Positions 49,728-58,050 of a stretch of DNA of 64,000 bases are shown here, piece by piece. Location: positions 186,001-250,000 of the forward strand of contig NZ_KZ679050.1 in NCBI RefSeq assembly GCF_003024195.1, read 5' to 3'. This DNA is from Streptomyces dioscori. GTDB lineage: Bacteria > Actinomycetota > Actinomycetes > Streptomycetales > Streptomycetaceae. A program made the position numbers and the translations under genes. Position 1 is the first letter of the stretch. The number at the start of each line of letters is the position of its first letter. The notes under the pieces are model-generated. The model had not been told where the DNA came from, made no database searches, and saw only the letters and a program-made list of their open reading frames with translations.

Positions 49728-50909
49728 ATGGCGACGACCGGAACAGACCTGTCCCGGATGCGCGAGATGAACATGCTGTCCATCGTGTGGGCGCTGCGCG
49801 GCAACCCTCCCTCGACCGTCACCGAACTCGCGGGCCGCGCGGGGCTGTCCCGGCCCGCCGTCGACGTCCTGGTGCAGTCCCTGGTCACCGACGGCTGGGC
49901 GGAGGTCGAGGAACCGGGCGCCAACAGTGTGGTGGGGCGCCCGGCCCGCCGCTTCCGCTTCCGCGCCGACGCCGGTCACGTGCTGGGCATCGACATCGGG
50001 GTCCACAAGATCCTCGTCATGCTGAGCGACCTGGAGGGCAACCTCGTCCACACCCTGCGCCGCCCGGTCGACCCCGAGGCGGCGCCCGAGGCACGGTTCG
50101 CGGCCGTGGACCGCGCGATCGACAAGGTGCTGCGGAGCGCCGGTATGGCACCGGCCGACATCTGGGCGGTCACCGTAGGGGTGACCGGCCCGGTCGACGC
50201 CAGCGGGCGCACCACCATCTCCACCCCGCTGCCCGGCTGGCTCACCGCCGACCCGGTCGCGCACCTCGCCGCCCGGTTCGCCTGCCCGATCCAGGTCGAG
50301 AACGACTGCAAACTCGCCGCCGTCGCCGAGCGCTGGAAAGGGGTCGCGTCGGACGCCGACGACATCGTGTTCCTCCTCGCGGGGCTGCGCACCGGCGCCG
50401 GGCTGATCCTGGACGGGGCCCTGCGCCGCGGTCACGGCGGCGCCGCCGGGGAGATCGGCGCCCTCAAGGCCGTACGGTGGCTCAGCGCGCCCGCCCACCT
50501 GGAGACCTGCCCCGGTGTCCCGGCCACGGCGGCGCCGGGCGAGGCCGCGGCCTGGGTGTTCCAGGCGGCCCGGGACGGCGACCGGCAGGCCAGGACCGCC
50601 GTCCGCCGCTACACCCGTGACCTCGCCGTCGGCGTCGCCGCCCTCGTCCTCGCCCTGGACCCCCAAGTCGTCGTCTACGGCGGTGGTTTCTCGCGGTCCG
50701 CCGATGTCGTCCTGGAGCCGCTGCGCCAGGAACTCACCAAACACTGCCTGCGCCTGCCGGAGTTGCGGGCCTCGACACTCGGCGACGAGAGCGTGGCCCT
50801 GGGCGCCGTACGTCTGGCGCTCGACGAGGTCGACAGCCGTCTGCTCAGCGACGGACTGGCGGCCCCGACCGCCCCACGGCGCGACACGTCCCGTAACGAC
50901 GCGAACTGA
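49728..50909 (+). CDS. ROK-family transcriptional regulator
   Basis: 393 residues. The N-terminal winged helix-turn-helix (MNMLSIVWALRGNPPSTVTELAGRAGLSRPAVDVLVQSLVTDGWAEV) precedes an ASKHA sugar-kinase-like fold (VLGIDIGVHKILVMLSDLEGN, VGVTGPVD, VENDCKLAAVAE, GLRTGAGLILDG). The zinc site of most ROK repressors (H in GEIGH and C-x-C-G-x-x-G-C) is lost: the equivalents read AAGEIGAL and LETCPGVPATAA. It probably represses the alpha-galactoside operon; TCAGCATT occurs both upstream of itself and in the operon's operator. Confidence 0.9.
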   Translation: MATTGTDLSRMREMNMLSIVWALRGNPPSTVTELAGRAGLSRPAVDVLVQSLVTDGWAEVEEPGANSVVGRPARRFRFRADAGHVLGIDIGVHKILVMLSDLEGNLVHTLRRPVDPEAAPEARFAAVDRAIDKVLRSAGMAPADIWAVTVGVTGPVDASGRTTISTPLPGWLTADPVAHLAARFACPIQVENDCKLAAVAERWKGVASDADDIVFLLAGLRTGAGLILDGALRRGHGGAAGEIGALKAVRWLSAPAHLETCPGVPATAAPGEAAAWVFQAARDGDRQARTAVRRYTRDLAVGVAALVLALDPQVVVYGGGFSRSADVVLEPLRQELTKHCLRLPELRASTLGDESVALGAVRLALDEVDSRLLSDGLAAPTAPRRDTSRNDAN

Positions 50910-50982
50910 ACCGACCCGACAACTGACCTGCACCTGCACCTGCACCTGACCTCTGGTAGCACTGAATTGAAGGGACGGCTAC

Positions 50983-52248
50983 ATGGATGACCGCGCCCAG
51001 CCGGCGGGCACCGAGCCACCGCATGCCGAACTGCGCGTCGGAGTGGTGGGGGTCGGCCAGCGCGCGCCGCTCGCCACGCTGGCGAACCGGCCGGGTGTCG
51101 CCCGGGTGGTGTCCTGCGCCGACCCCGACCCCCGTGGCCGCGAGGACGCCAGGCGTCTGTTCGGTGCGGACGTCACGGTGCACGAGCGGTACGAGGACAT
51201 GCTCGACGACGGCCTGGACGCGGTGTTCGTCCTCACCCCCGACCATCTGCACACCGGGCCCGCGCTGTTCTTCCTCCGCGCCGGGACCTCCGTGTTCGTC
51301 GAGAAACCCCTCGCGATCAGCGTCGAGGACTGCGACTCCCTGCTCGCCGCCGCCTTCCGCTCCCGCACCCGGCTGTACGTCGGCCACAACCTGCGGCATC
51401 TGCCGATCCTGCGCCGCATGCGGGAGCTGATCGACAAGGGGGAGATCGGCACCGTACGTTCCATCTGGTGCCGCCACTTCGTGGGTCACGGCGGGGACTT
51501 CTACTTCAAGGACTGGCACGCCGAACGGGCGCACACCAACGGGCTGTTGCTGCAGAAGGGCGCGCACGACCTCGATGTGATCCACTGGCTGGCCGGCGGC
51601 TACACCCGGGACGTCGTCGCCCATGGCACCCTCGCCGTCTACGGCGACAATCCGCGCCGCCCCGCGCGGGCTCCGGTACCCGACGGTGAGCGGATGCCCG
51701 ACTGGTACGACCCCGACGTCTGGCCGCCGTCGGCCCTGCGCGACCTCAACCCCGTCATCGACGTCGAGGACCTCAGCATGATGCTCGGCCGCCTCGACAA
51801 CGGAGTGCTCACCAGCTACCAGCAGTGCCACTTCACCCCCGACTACTGGCGCAACTACACGGTCATCGGCGACGAGGGCCGTCTGGAGAACTTCGGCGAC
51901 GGCATCGACGGCGAACCCGCCACCGTCAAGGTGTGGAACCGGCGCAGGTCCGGCTACCGCCAGGACGCCGACCTCAGCGTCCTGGTCCCGGCGCAGGAGG
52001 ACGGTCTGCACGGCGGCGCGGACCGGGCGCTGGTCGACGAGTTCCTGCGCTTCGCCGCCACCGGAGGCCCCACCGAGACCTCCCCGGTGGCCGCCCGCGA
52101 GGCGGTGGCCTGCGCGGCGGCGGCGACGACCTCACTGCGGACGAACGGCACACCGGTCGCCGTGGCCGCACCGGACCCGGCGCTGGTCGACTACTTCGCC
52201 CACCATCAGACCGTACGGCCGTCGCGTGCGGCGCGGGCTGATGGGTGA
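50983..52248 (+). CDS. Gfo/Idh/MocA-family oxidoreductase
   Basis: 421 residues. An N-terminal NAD(P)-binding fold (LRVGVVGVGQRAPLATLANRP, DAVFVLTPDHLHTGPALFFLRAGTSVFVEKPLAIS; the lysine of EKP is catalytic in relatives) and a C-terminal alpha/beta domain (KGAHDLDVIHWLAG, NYTVIGDEGRLENFGDG). It likely oxidises a sugar or sugar acid released in galactoside metabolism, or is part of a glycosidase-by-oxidation route. Its last 43 bp overlap the last 43 bp of the convergent DAHP synthase-like gene. A (CACCTG)n microsatellite lies just upstream (50930-50950). Confidence 0.92.
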   Translation: MDDRAQPAGTEPPHAELRVGVVGVGQRAPLATLANRPGVARVVSCADPDPRGREDARRLFGADVTVHERYEDMLDDGLDAVFVLTPDHLHTGPALFFLRAGTSVFVEKPLAISVEDCDSLLAAAFRSRTRLYVGHNLRHLPILRRMRELIDKGEIGTVRSIWCRHFVGHGGDFYFKDWHAERAHTNGLLLQKGAHDLDVIHWLAGGYTRDVVAHGTLAVYGDNPRRPARAPVPDGERMPDWYDPDVWPPSALRDLNPVIDVEDLSMMLGRLDNGVLTSYQQCHFTPDYWRNYTVIGDEGRLENFGDGIDGEPATVKVWNRRRSGYRQDADLSVLVPAQEDGLHGGADRALVDEFLRFAATGGPTETSPVAAREAVACAAAATTSLRTNGTPVAVAAPDPALVDYFAHHQTVRPSRAARADG

Positions 52249-53375
52249 GTGGCCAGCGCGAAGACCAGGTCCAGTGCGCCGGGACGACCGGCGGCCCCGT
52301 CGCGCGGGGGCAGCCCGTCGTACAGGGACAGCCCGTCGTACGGGGGTAGGTGGAGGCCGCCCGCGTGGGTGCCGAGCGTTCGGTGCAGTGCGGCGAAGGC
52401 GCCGGCCTCGGCGAGGACGCCCGCCGGATCCCGGCGGTTGCGGTGCCAGGGATCGCAGGCCCAGACGACCTCGGCCTCGGTGGCGGCGACCTTCTGCACC
52501 AGTTCGGGGAGGAGGTCGGTGATCCGGTCCGCCCCGAACCGGGTGAGGAAGGTGAGCCGTCCCGCGGAGCGCTCCGGGTCCAGGCGGTCGATCAGCGCGA
52601 GGACGGCGTCGTGGGTGGTGCCGGGTTCCACCACCACACCGACGGGGTTGCTGATCCGCGCCGCGGCACCGGCCGCCGGTCCATGGCAGTCCCCGGCCGA
52701 GGAGGGGTGCAGCCAGACCATGTGGCCGACGGGGTCCCACCGGTCGCCGCCGGGGACACGGGGCGGGGGCGGCGCGGAGTCGTCCGCGAGGGCCGCACGG
52801 CTGACGGCGGGTGGCGGCAGCACCGCGGGCCTGCCCCCGCACGCGTGCAGGAAGCTCAGCGCGGAGCCGATCCTGACGGTCAGCGGCTCGTAACGGGCAC
52901 GCTCGGGAGAACTGGCGACGAACGCACGGTTCCGTTCGTGCGCCCACGACACCTCCGGGCGGGCATCGCCGCCGGACGCCCGGATCAGGTTGAGGGCCAT
53001 GGCAGACGCCCGGTGGACGTCCGGCGCCTGGGCGGATCCGGTGCGTCCTTCGGCGGGGGGTGCGTGGATCTCGGCGACGGGCACGACCGGGACGCCGAGC
53101 GCGTACGACAGGACGACCGTGCCCTGTGCCAGCAAGGTCAGTTGCCGGGTGATGTGTTCGGCGCGGGGCACCGCCCCCGGCGGGATGCCGCTGCCCGCGT
53201 GGAGCAGGAAGGCCTCGCCCCGGGCGGCGGCGGCCAGCTTTCCGCGCAGTTCCTCGGCTTCTCCCGGCCATGTCAGGGGTGGGTGCGCGTCGGCCTCGGT
53301 CCCGGCCCCTGTCCCGGTGCCTGTACCGGCCTCGGTACCGGTCCCCGTCCCGGTACCTGTCTCGGTGTGGTTCAC
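52206..53375 (-). CDS. Class II DAHP synthase-like protein missing three metal ligands
   Basis: 389 residues, start GTG 53375 overlapping the previous stop (GTGA). After a low-complexity Thr-Gly/Thr-Glu tail (residues 3-28) the class II 3-deoxy-7-phosphoheptulonate synthase fold is clear: GEAFLLHAGSGIPP, TVVLSYALGVPVVPVAEI, ISNPVGVVVEPGTT, GRLTFLTRFG, VVWACDPWHRN, TLGTHAGGLH. But the Cys of GGDCAE is GSG here, the Glu of the HVE motif is Pro, and the CDPRLN Asp segment is absent; only the His (CDPWH, H311) of the four metal ligands remains. The 'AGQYAKPRS' and 'SYRGD' segments are also absent. Ordinary aldol chemistry is therefore unlikely. It may serve another aldol or a non-catalytic role in the biosynthetic operon. 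Confidence 0.85.
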   Translation of the reverse strand: MNHTETGTGTGTGTEAGTGTGTGAGTEADAHPPLTWPGEAEELRGKLAAAARGEAFLLHAGSGIPPGAVPRAEHITRQLTLLAQGTVVLSYALGVPVVPVAEIHAPPAEGRTGSAQAPDVHRASAMALNLIRASGGDARPEVSWAHERNRAFVASSPERARYEPLTVRIGSALSFLHACGGRPAVLPPPAVSRAALADDSAPPPPRVPGGDRWDPVGHMVWLHPSSAGDCHGPAAGAAARISNPVGVVVEPGTTHDAVLALIDRLDPERSAGRLTFLTRFGADRITDLLPELVQKVAATEAEVVWACDPWHRNRRDPAGVLAEAGAFAALHRTLGTHAGGLHLPPYDGLSLYDGLPPRDGAAGRPGALDLVFALATHPSARAARDGRTV

Positions 53376-54496
53376 AGCAGCGAGAGCTTGCCTCCGCCCA
53401 GCCACGCGTCCAGCGGCTCCCGCATGGCGTGCTCCGACGGAGGGTGGAAGGCCAGGGCGCGACTGGCGGCCAGCAGGTCCACCCCGTGACCGTCCCGCAC
53501 GAAGGACATGCCGCCCATCAGCTCCAGGACCCGGTCGGTGGCCTCCGCGATCGCCCGCTGGGCGGTGTACCGGACCAGCAGGATCCGGCCCATGAGCGCC
53601 TCCTCCGACGAACTGTCGTCCAGTTCGCGGGCGACGGCCTCGACAGCGGCCGACACCGTCTCCAGCGGGCCGAAGGCAGTCACCCGGTCACCGGCCTGTC
53701 CTCGTCCGTCCGCGAAGAGCCGCTCCACCTGGCCGGTGGCGATGCCCACGTACGCGGCGGTGATCAGGATCAGGAAGCGTGCCATGAGCGAGTTCAGCCG
53801 GCCGGCCGCCTGCTCGGGGTCGCCCAGCGGGACGATCATGTGGTCCGGGACGAACACGTCGTCCAGCACCACGGCGTCGGTCTGCGCTGCCCGCAGGGCG
53901 TGGTTTCCCCAGAAGGGCTCCCGGCGCAGTCCGGGCGTCTCGGCGGGCACCATCACGATCAGCAGATCTCCCGCGTACGGCGAATCCGTCGGCCCGGGTG
54001 CCAGCAGGGTCAGCAGGCCCATCGATCCGACCAGGGAACAGGGCCGTTTGGAGCCGGTGAGCCGCAGGCCGCCGCCGTTCGCCGCGGCCACCTCGATGCC
54101 GGGCGCGAAGAGCTGTTTGCCGGAAGCGCCTTCGGCACCGCAGGAGGAGACGAGCAGCCGTCGGCCGACGATCTCCGAGAGCACGTCGGCGGCCCCCTCG
54201 CCCAGCACGTGCGCCAGCCAGGCCACCTTGTAGTGGTGCATGGTCGACGCCACGGCCAGCGAGGGGGCCCGGCTGCCCACCGCCCGCTGCAGACGCGCCC
54301 CTTCCAGACAGTTCAGGCCGCCGCCGCCCAGGGCGGCGGGGATGAGGACGTTGCCACCGCCGGCTTCGCGGAACTCCTCGACGACATGGGTGCCGGGGTC
54401 CTCGACGGCCAGCGTGCCGAGCTCGGTCAGCCGGTCGTCGAATCCGGGCAGCGCCTTGTCGAGGACGGCCCGTTCGGTGGTGAGTATGTTCAGCAT
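53372..54496 (-). CDS. Acyl-CoA dehydrogenase-like flavoprotein
   Basis: 374 residues of the acyl-CoA dehydrogenase superfamily (FAD-binding). Recognisable stretches: the middle-domain strand VSSCGAEGASGKQ with loops LRLTGSKRPCSLVG, and the helical C-terminus RYTAQRAIAEATDRVLELMGGMSFVRDGHGVDLLAASRALAFHPPSEH. The usual catalytic Glu position cannot be assigned with confidence. In natural-product operons such proteins may dehydrogenate carrier-bound acyl groups or act as two-component oxygenases or N-hydroxylases with a flavin reductase, which is present here. GAGGAGA precedes the ATG; 15 bp separate it from the upstream gene. Confidence 0.8.
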   Translation of the reverse strand: MLNILTTERAVLDKALPGFDDRLTELGTLAVEDPGTHVVEEFREAGGGNVLIPAALGGGGLNCLEGARLQRAVGSRAPSLAVASTMHHYKVAWLAHVLGEGAADVLSEIVGRRLLVSSCGAEGASGKQLFAPGIEVAAANGGGLRLTGSKRPCSLVGSMGLLTLLAPGPTDSPYAGDLLIVMVPAETPGLRREPFWGNHALRAAQTDAVVLDDVFVPDHMIVPLGDPEQAAGRLNSLMARFLILITAAYVGIATGQVERLFADGRGQAGDRVTAFGPLETVSAAVEAVARELDDSSSEEALMGRILLVRYTAQRAIAEATDRVLELMGGMSFVRDGHGVDLLAASRALAFHPPSEHAMREPLDAWLGGGKLSLL

Positions 54497-54511
54497 GGGT
54501 GACTCTCCTCG

Positions 54512-55057
54512 TCACAGTGCGTACGAGAACCGGACGCGGTCCTCCCCCGGGCCGTCCCAGTCCTTCCAGACGGGCAGGCCCTCCGTGTCCGCCAGGTCCT
54601 TCGTGTCCGTCGGGCCCCCCGTGTCCGGCAGGCGCTTGGTGTCAGGCGGGCCCGCCGACGGCAAGGGAACCGGCTCGAACCCCGTCGCCAGATGAAAGCG
54701 CTGGGACCGGGTGTTGCCGGGCGACACGACAGCGGTGACGGTCCGGCACCCCTGCTCGCCGGCCAGTTCGAAGAACCGTCCGTAGAGGACACCGCCGAGG
54801 CCGGACCTGCGGTGGCCCGGGGCGACCGCGATGAAGTGGGTGTGTGCCTCCCCCGGTTCGGAGGGCGAGACGATGCCGACCAGGAACCCGGCGACCACGC
54901 CCTGGTCGGTCACGGCCGCCAGGCTGGTCGCGTGGAAGTGGCGCAGGAACAGCCGGGGCAGCATGTGGGCTGCCGGGCGGCCCCACCAGTCGTCCACCTG
55001 GGCGATCAGCGAGGGATAGTCCGCCTCCTGGAGTGCGCGGATGCGCGGTGCGGTCAT
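54512..55057 (-). CDS. GNAT-family acetyltransferase
   Basis: 181 residues with the GNAT core: acceptor strand HTHFIAVAPGHRRSGLGGVLY, whose R-x-x-G-x-G/A loop binds acetyl-CoA, and VSPGNTRSQRFHLATGFEPV near the end. About 33 residues (133-165) rich in PDTKR/DTK/DTE repeats form a low-complexity insertion before the last strand (PVWKDWDGPGEDRVRFSYAL). It could acetylate an amine of the pathway product or give self-resistance. Confidence 0.85.
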   Translation of the reverse strand: MTAPRIRALQEADYPSLIAQVDDWWGRPAAHMLPRLFLRHFHATSLAAVTDQGVVAGFLVGIVSPSEPGEAHTHFIAVAPGHRRSGLGGVLYGRFFELAGEQGCRTVTAVVSPGNTRSQRFHLATGFEPVPLPSAGPPDTKRLPDTGGPTDTKDLADTEGLPVWKDWDGPGEDRVRFSYAL

Positions 55058-55130
55058 CTTCGGGTCCTGTTCCTTTCCCGGGCCACTTCGCGGGTCATGT
55101 CGCGGGGCACGTCTCGGGTCACTCCGCGGA
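55058..55130. repeat. Spacer with 12-bp-like GTGACCCGCGAA repeats
   Basis: The 73 bp between the flavin reductase and acetyltransferase genes consist largely of degenerate copies of TGACCCGCGA-type units, similar to the low-complexity ends of neighbouring genes. Confidence 0.6.
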
Positions 55131-55679
55131 TCACTGCTCCTCGACTCGGGGCCGCTCGGCGGGCCGGGCCGGAGCCGCGTTCAACTCTCCGTTCACGAAC
55201 AGCAGTTGGGGTACGTTCTCGCGGGCGCCGCACTCCTGCACCAGGCCGACCACCAGCATGTGGTCGCCGAGTTCGATGAACCGCACGGCCCGGCAGACGA
55301 AGTACCCGACGGTCCCGGCGATGCGTACACCGCCGGTCACCGGCTCGCCCTCGGTACGCACCTCGGTGAAGCTCTCCGCGCCCAGCGGGCGGTTCCGGTT
55401 GGCGAACCACCGGGCCAGCCCGGTCTGTTCGGCGGCGAGGACGTTGACGACGAAGCCGCCGGTCCGCTCCACCAGCCCTCTGATCCTGGCGTCGTGCCGC
55501 ACGCCGAAGGACACCAGCGGGGGTTCGAGCGACAGGGTCGTGAAGGAGTTGACCGTCATCCCGTGCACATGGGGTCCGAGCCCGCTGGTCACCACGGTGA
55601 CCCCGGTGGGAAGGCAACGGGCGGTGGTGCGCAGGAGCGAGGCGGTCACCGGCTCCGCGGCCGTGGCGTGGACGGTCAC
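55131..55679 (-). CDS. Flavin reductase domain protein
   Basis: 182 residues of the HpaC-type NAD(P)H:flavin reductase family. Motifs: LPTGVTVVTSGLGPHVHGMTVNSFTTLSLEPPLVSFGVR and FVVNVLAAEQTGLARWFANRN, VGYFVCRAVRFIELGDHMLVVGLVQE. It would supply reduced FMN or FAD to a partner oxygenase, either the luciferase-like protein or the acyl-CoA dehydrogenase-like protein of this operon. Its GTG start overlaps the ketosynthase stop by 4 bp. The C-terminal tail is Pro/Arg/Glu-rich. Confidence 0.9.
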   Translation of the reverse strand: MTVHATAAEPVTASLLRTTARCLPTGVTVVTSGLGPHVHGMTVNSFTTLSLEPPLVSFGVRHDARIRGLVERTGGFVVNVLAAEQTGLARWFANRNRPLGAESFTEVRTEGEPVTGGVRIAGTVGYFVCRAVRFIELGDHMLVVGLVQECGARENVPQLLFVNGELNAAPARPAERPRVEEQ

Positions 55680-56638
55680 CGGATCTCTCCCTCCGCCGGG
55701 AGCGCGTCGGCTCCGAGCAGCACCGCGGCCAGATGGGACATGCCGGCGCCGAGCAGGACGTACTCCTCCGGGGTGTCCGGGCCGGTGGCGGGCTCCGGTG
55801 CGCCGAGCCGGTCGGCGAGGTGGATCAGCGGGTCGCTGCCCTGGCAGTGGGCGATGCGGCCCACGTTGTCCAGCGCGATCCGCCGGCTGTCGAACCCGAC
55901 GTCGGCGAGGTACATCTCCATCACGTCGCGCGCGAAGTTGCTGGGCAGGACGAGCGACGCGTCGGGCCGCACGCGGTGCCGGTCCGACAGGCCGGTGAAC
56001 AGCTCCCGGTAGGCGGTCAGGCGGGCGGTCAGCCGCTGGTGCGGTGGAGCGTCCCTGCGTTCCTCGGCCGCGCCGTGGTGGGCCATGGCCAGGACCGGCA
56101 GCCCGGGTGCGTAGGCGGAGACCAGGGCGGCGGCGGCACCGTCGCTTGCGATTGCCGCGCCGCCGGCCACCAGGCGCTCCCCGCCGGTCGAGAGGTCGGC
56201 CAGGTCACCGCTGATGACCATGACGTGCCGTGCGGTGCCGTCCCGGACCAGTGAGGCCGCGTTGCCGAGCGCGAACATCGCCGTGGCGCAGTCCATCAGG
56301 CCGAGGGTGGCGACCGTGGCGCCGGTCATACCGGTCTCCTGGAGCAGGTCGGCGACCTCGCGGTGGGCGCTGCGGTCGTGCGGGAGCGAGTCCGTGGCGA
56401 GCAGGACCGTGTCCACGGCCTTGCCCGGGACACCGGCTCCGGCCAGGCACTTCTGCGCGGCCGCGGCCATCAGCTCCACCAGCGGCGCCTGCGACCAGCG
56501 GTAGACGGAGAACCCGGCCGCAGGGGAGGTCAGTTCGGCCGCCACGTCCGGCGCGGCGGCCAGTTCCGGCAGGTCCGTCACGGGAGCCTCGTACTCGCCC
56601 AGTTCGTAGGCGGCGGCGCACAGCCGCGGCGTGATCAC
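55676..56638 (-). CDS. KAS III-like protein with rearranged active site
   Basis: 320 residues, start GTG 56638 overlapping the condensation-domain stop. It has the thiolase fold of ketoacyl synthase III: TVLLATDSL, nucleophile Cys in TLGLMDCATAMFALGNA (C117) and C-terminal EYVLLGAGMSHLAAVLL. In FabH the remaining catalytic residues are His in a HQAN-type motif and Asn some 30 residues later; here those positions read PSN (233-234) and H (264, GRIAHCQG). So Cys is kept, the His and Asn positions are altered or swapped. It may transfer acyl groups rather than perform decarboxylative condensation. Confidence 0.8.
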   Translation of the reverse strand: MITPRLCAAAYELGEYEAPVTDLPELAAAPDVAAELTSPAAGFSVYRWSQAPLVELMAAAAQKCLAGAGVPGKAVDTVLLATDSLPHDRSAHREVADLLQETGMTGATVATLGLMDCATAMFALGNAASLVRDGTARHVMVISGDLADLSTGGERLVAGGAAIASDGAAAALVSAYAPGLPVLAMAHHGAAEERRDAPPHQRLTARLTAYRELFTGLSDRHRVRPDASLVLPSNFARDVMEMYLADVGFDSRRIALDNVGRIAHCQGSDPLIHLADRLGAPEPATGPDTPEEYVLLGAGMSHLAAVLLGADALPAEGEIR

Positions 56639-58050
56639 TGCCCGGCCTCTCGCGACGCGGGCTCTGACACGTGCCCTGACGCGTGTTGTGACACGGGCCC
56701 TGAGGTGTGCCCTGACGCACCGGACGCCTGCGCGGCCAGAGCCGTGAACCGGTCGGCCAGATGGGCCACCGTGTTCCTGTCGTACAGCCCGGTGTCGTAC
56801 TCGATCCACCCGGAGGCGCCTTCGGGGGCGGGGTGGATCGCGAGCGTCAGGCCGTAGCGGGCCACGCCCTTGTCCACGTCCGCCGTGGACACGACGGCAC
56901 CCTGCACCGTACGAGGGCCTCCGACCGGGCTGTCGTACACGAACGCCATGTCCAACAGCGGGTGCAGGCCCGGGAGTCGGCGTTCGGCGGTGATCAGCTC
57001 CCCCGGGTACGCCGCATGCCGCAGCCCCCTTTTCGACGCCGTGTGGGCGGCCCGGATCCGCGCCGCCCAGGTGCCGTCGCCGGGGTCGCGCAGACGCAGC
57101 GGCAGTACGTTGAGCAGGTAGCCGACGGTCCGCTGTGCGTCCGGCCGGTCCCGGTTGGCGGTGAAGGTGCCGAGCAGCACGTCCGGTCGGCCGCCGAACT
57201 CGGCGAGCGTGGCCCACGCGACGGCCACCCAGCCGGCGTAGGCGGTGGCGGCCGAGTCCCTGGCCGCCGCGGCGATGCCTTGAGCCACGGTGCCGGTCAG
57301 TGTGAAGTCCACCCGTCCCCCGCCGCCGGGGGCGGCCTGCCCCCGGGGCCGGTCGGTGGGGAGCGGAGGCGGGGCGCCCGCCAGCTCCTCCGCCCAGAAA
57401 CGGGCCGCTGCCCGGCCCTGCGGTCCGGCCGTCGACTCGGCCTGCTCCAGGGCGAAACGGCCGAAGGGACGCGTCGCGGGAGCGAACTCGGCGCTGTCGC
57501 GGCCGAGTTCGTCGAGCAGCAGCTCGAAGGACCAGGCGTCGAACACCAGGTTGTGGACGACGACGAGCAGCCAGGCCTCCTCGGCGGAGGCTCCCTCGGC
57601 CAGCGCCACCCGCACGAGCGGCCCTTCGGCCAGGTCGAACGGCTCGTGCGCCAGCTCACGGGCCAGGGCGTGCGCCTGATCCGGCCCCGCTGGGCAGCGG
57701 GTGCGGACCAGCCGGGGAGGCAGGTCCTCGTGCACCACCGGGCGTACGGCCCCCGCGTGTTCCTCGAAAGTGGTGCGCAGCGCCTCGTGGGCGCGGACGA
57801 AACCCTGGACGCGTCCGGCCAGCAGGGCGAGGTCGACCGGGGCCCCGGTCAGCCGCACGGCCTGGCAGACCACGTCCACGGGCCGCCCGGCGGCGGTGCG
57901 GTGGGCACGCCACAGCCGCTCCTGACCGGGCGTCAGCCGCACGTGTACGCGAGGCCGTTGCTCGCGTAACCGGGCCCGGAGCAGACCCAGTTGCTCGGGA
58001 GTGAGCGCGGCGAGCCGTTCGGGCAGCCCCGCGGGGACACCGGCGGTCAT
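56635..58050 (-). CDS. Stand-alone NRPS condensation-domain protein with degraded HHxxxDG motif
   Basis: 471 residues consisting of one condensation domain, with no adenylation or carrier domain. Blocks: LTPGQERLWRAHR, RAHEALRTTFEE, VVVHNLVFDAWSFELLLDELG, FTANRDRPDAQRTVGYLLNVLPLRL and PAPEGASGWIEYDTGLYDRNTV. The active-site motif is HN-LVF-DA (H166, N167, D171, A172) in place of HH-xxx-DG, so the second, catalytic His is replaced by Asn. The protein may be a docking or inactive scaffold, or a changed transferase. Its C-terminus is a low-complexity Ser/Gly/His repeat (SGHTSGPVSQHASGHVSEPA). Confidence 0.85.
   Translation of the reverse strand: MTAGVPAGLPERLAALTPEQLGLLRARLREQRPRVHVRLTPGQERLWRAHRTAAGRPVDVVCQAVRLTGAPVDLALLAGRVQGFVRAHEALRTTFEEHAGAVRPVVHEDLPPRLVRTRCPAGPDQAHALARELAHEPFDLAEGPLVRVALAEGASAEEAWLLVVVHNLVFDAWSFELLLDELGRDSAEFAPATRPFGRFALEQAESTAGPQGRAAARFWAEELAGAPPPLPTDRPRGQAAPGGGGRVDFTLTGTVAQGIAAAARDSAATAYAGWVAVAWATLAEFGGRPDVLLGTFTANRDRPDAQRTVGYLLNVLPLRLRDPGDGTWAARIRAAHTASKRGLRHAAYPGELITAERRLPGLHPLLDMAFVYDSPVGGPRTVQGAVVSTADVDKGVARYGLTLAIHPAPEGASGWIEYDTGLYDRNTVAHLADRFTALAAQASGASGHTSGPVSQHASGHVSEPASREAGQ

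Noticed and set aside
50983..52248. Gfo/Idh oxidoreductase as a member of the biosynthetic operon
   Set aside because: It lies on the opposite strand, downstream of the galactoside genes, and only its 3' end overlaps the operon's last gene.
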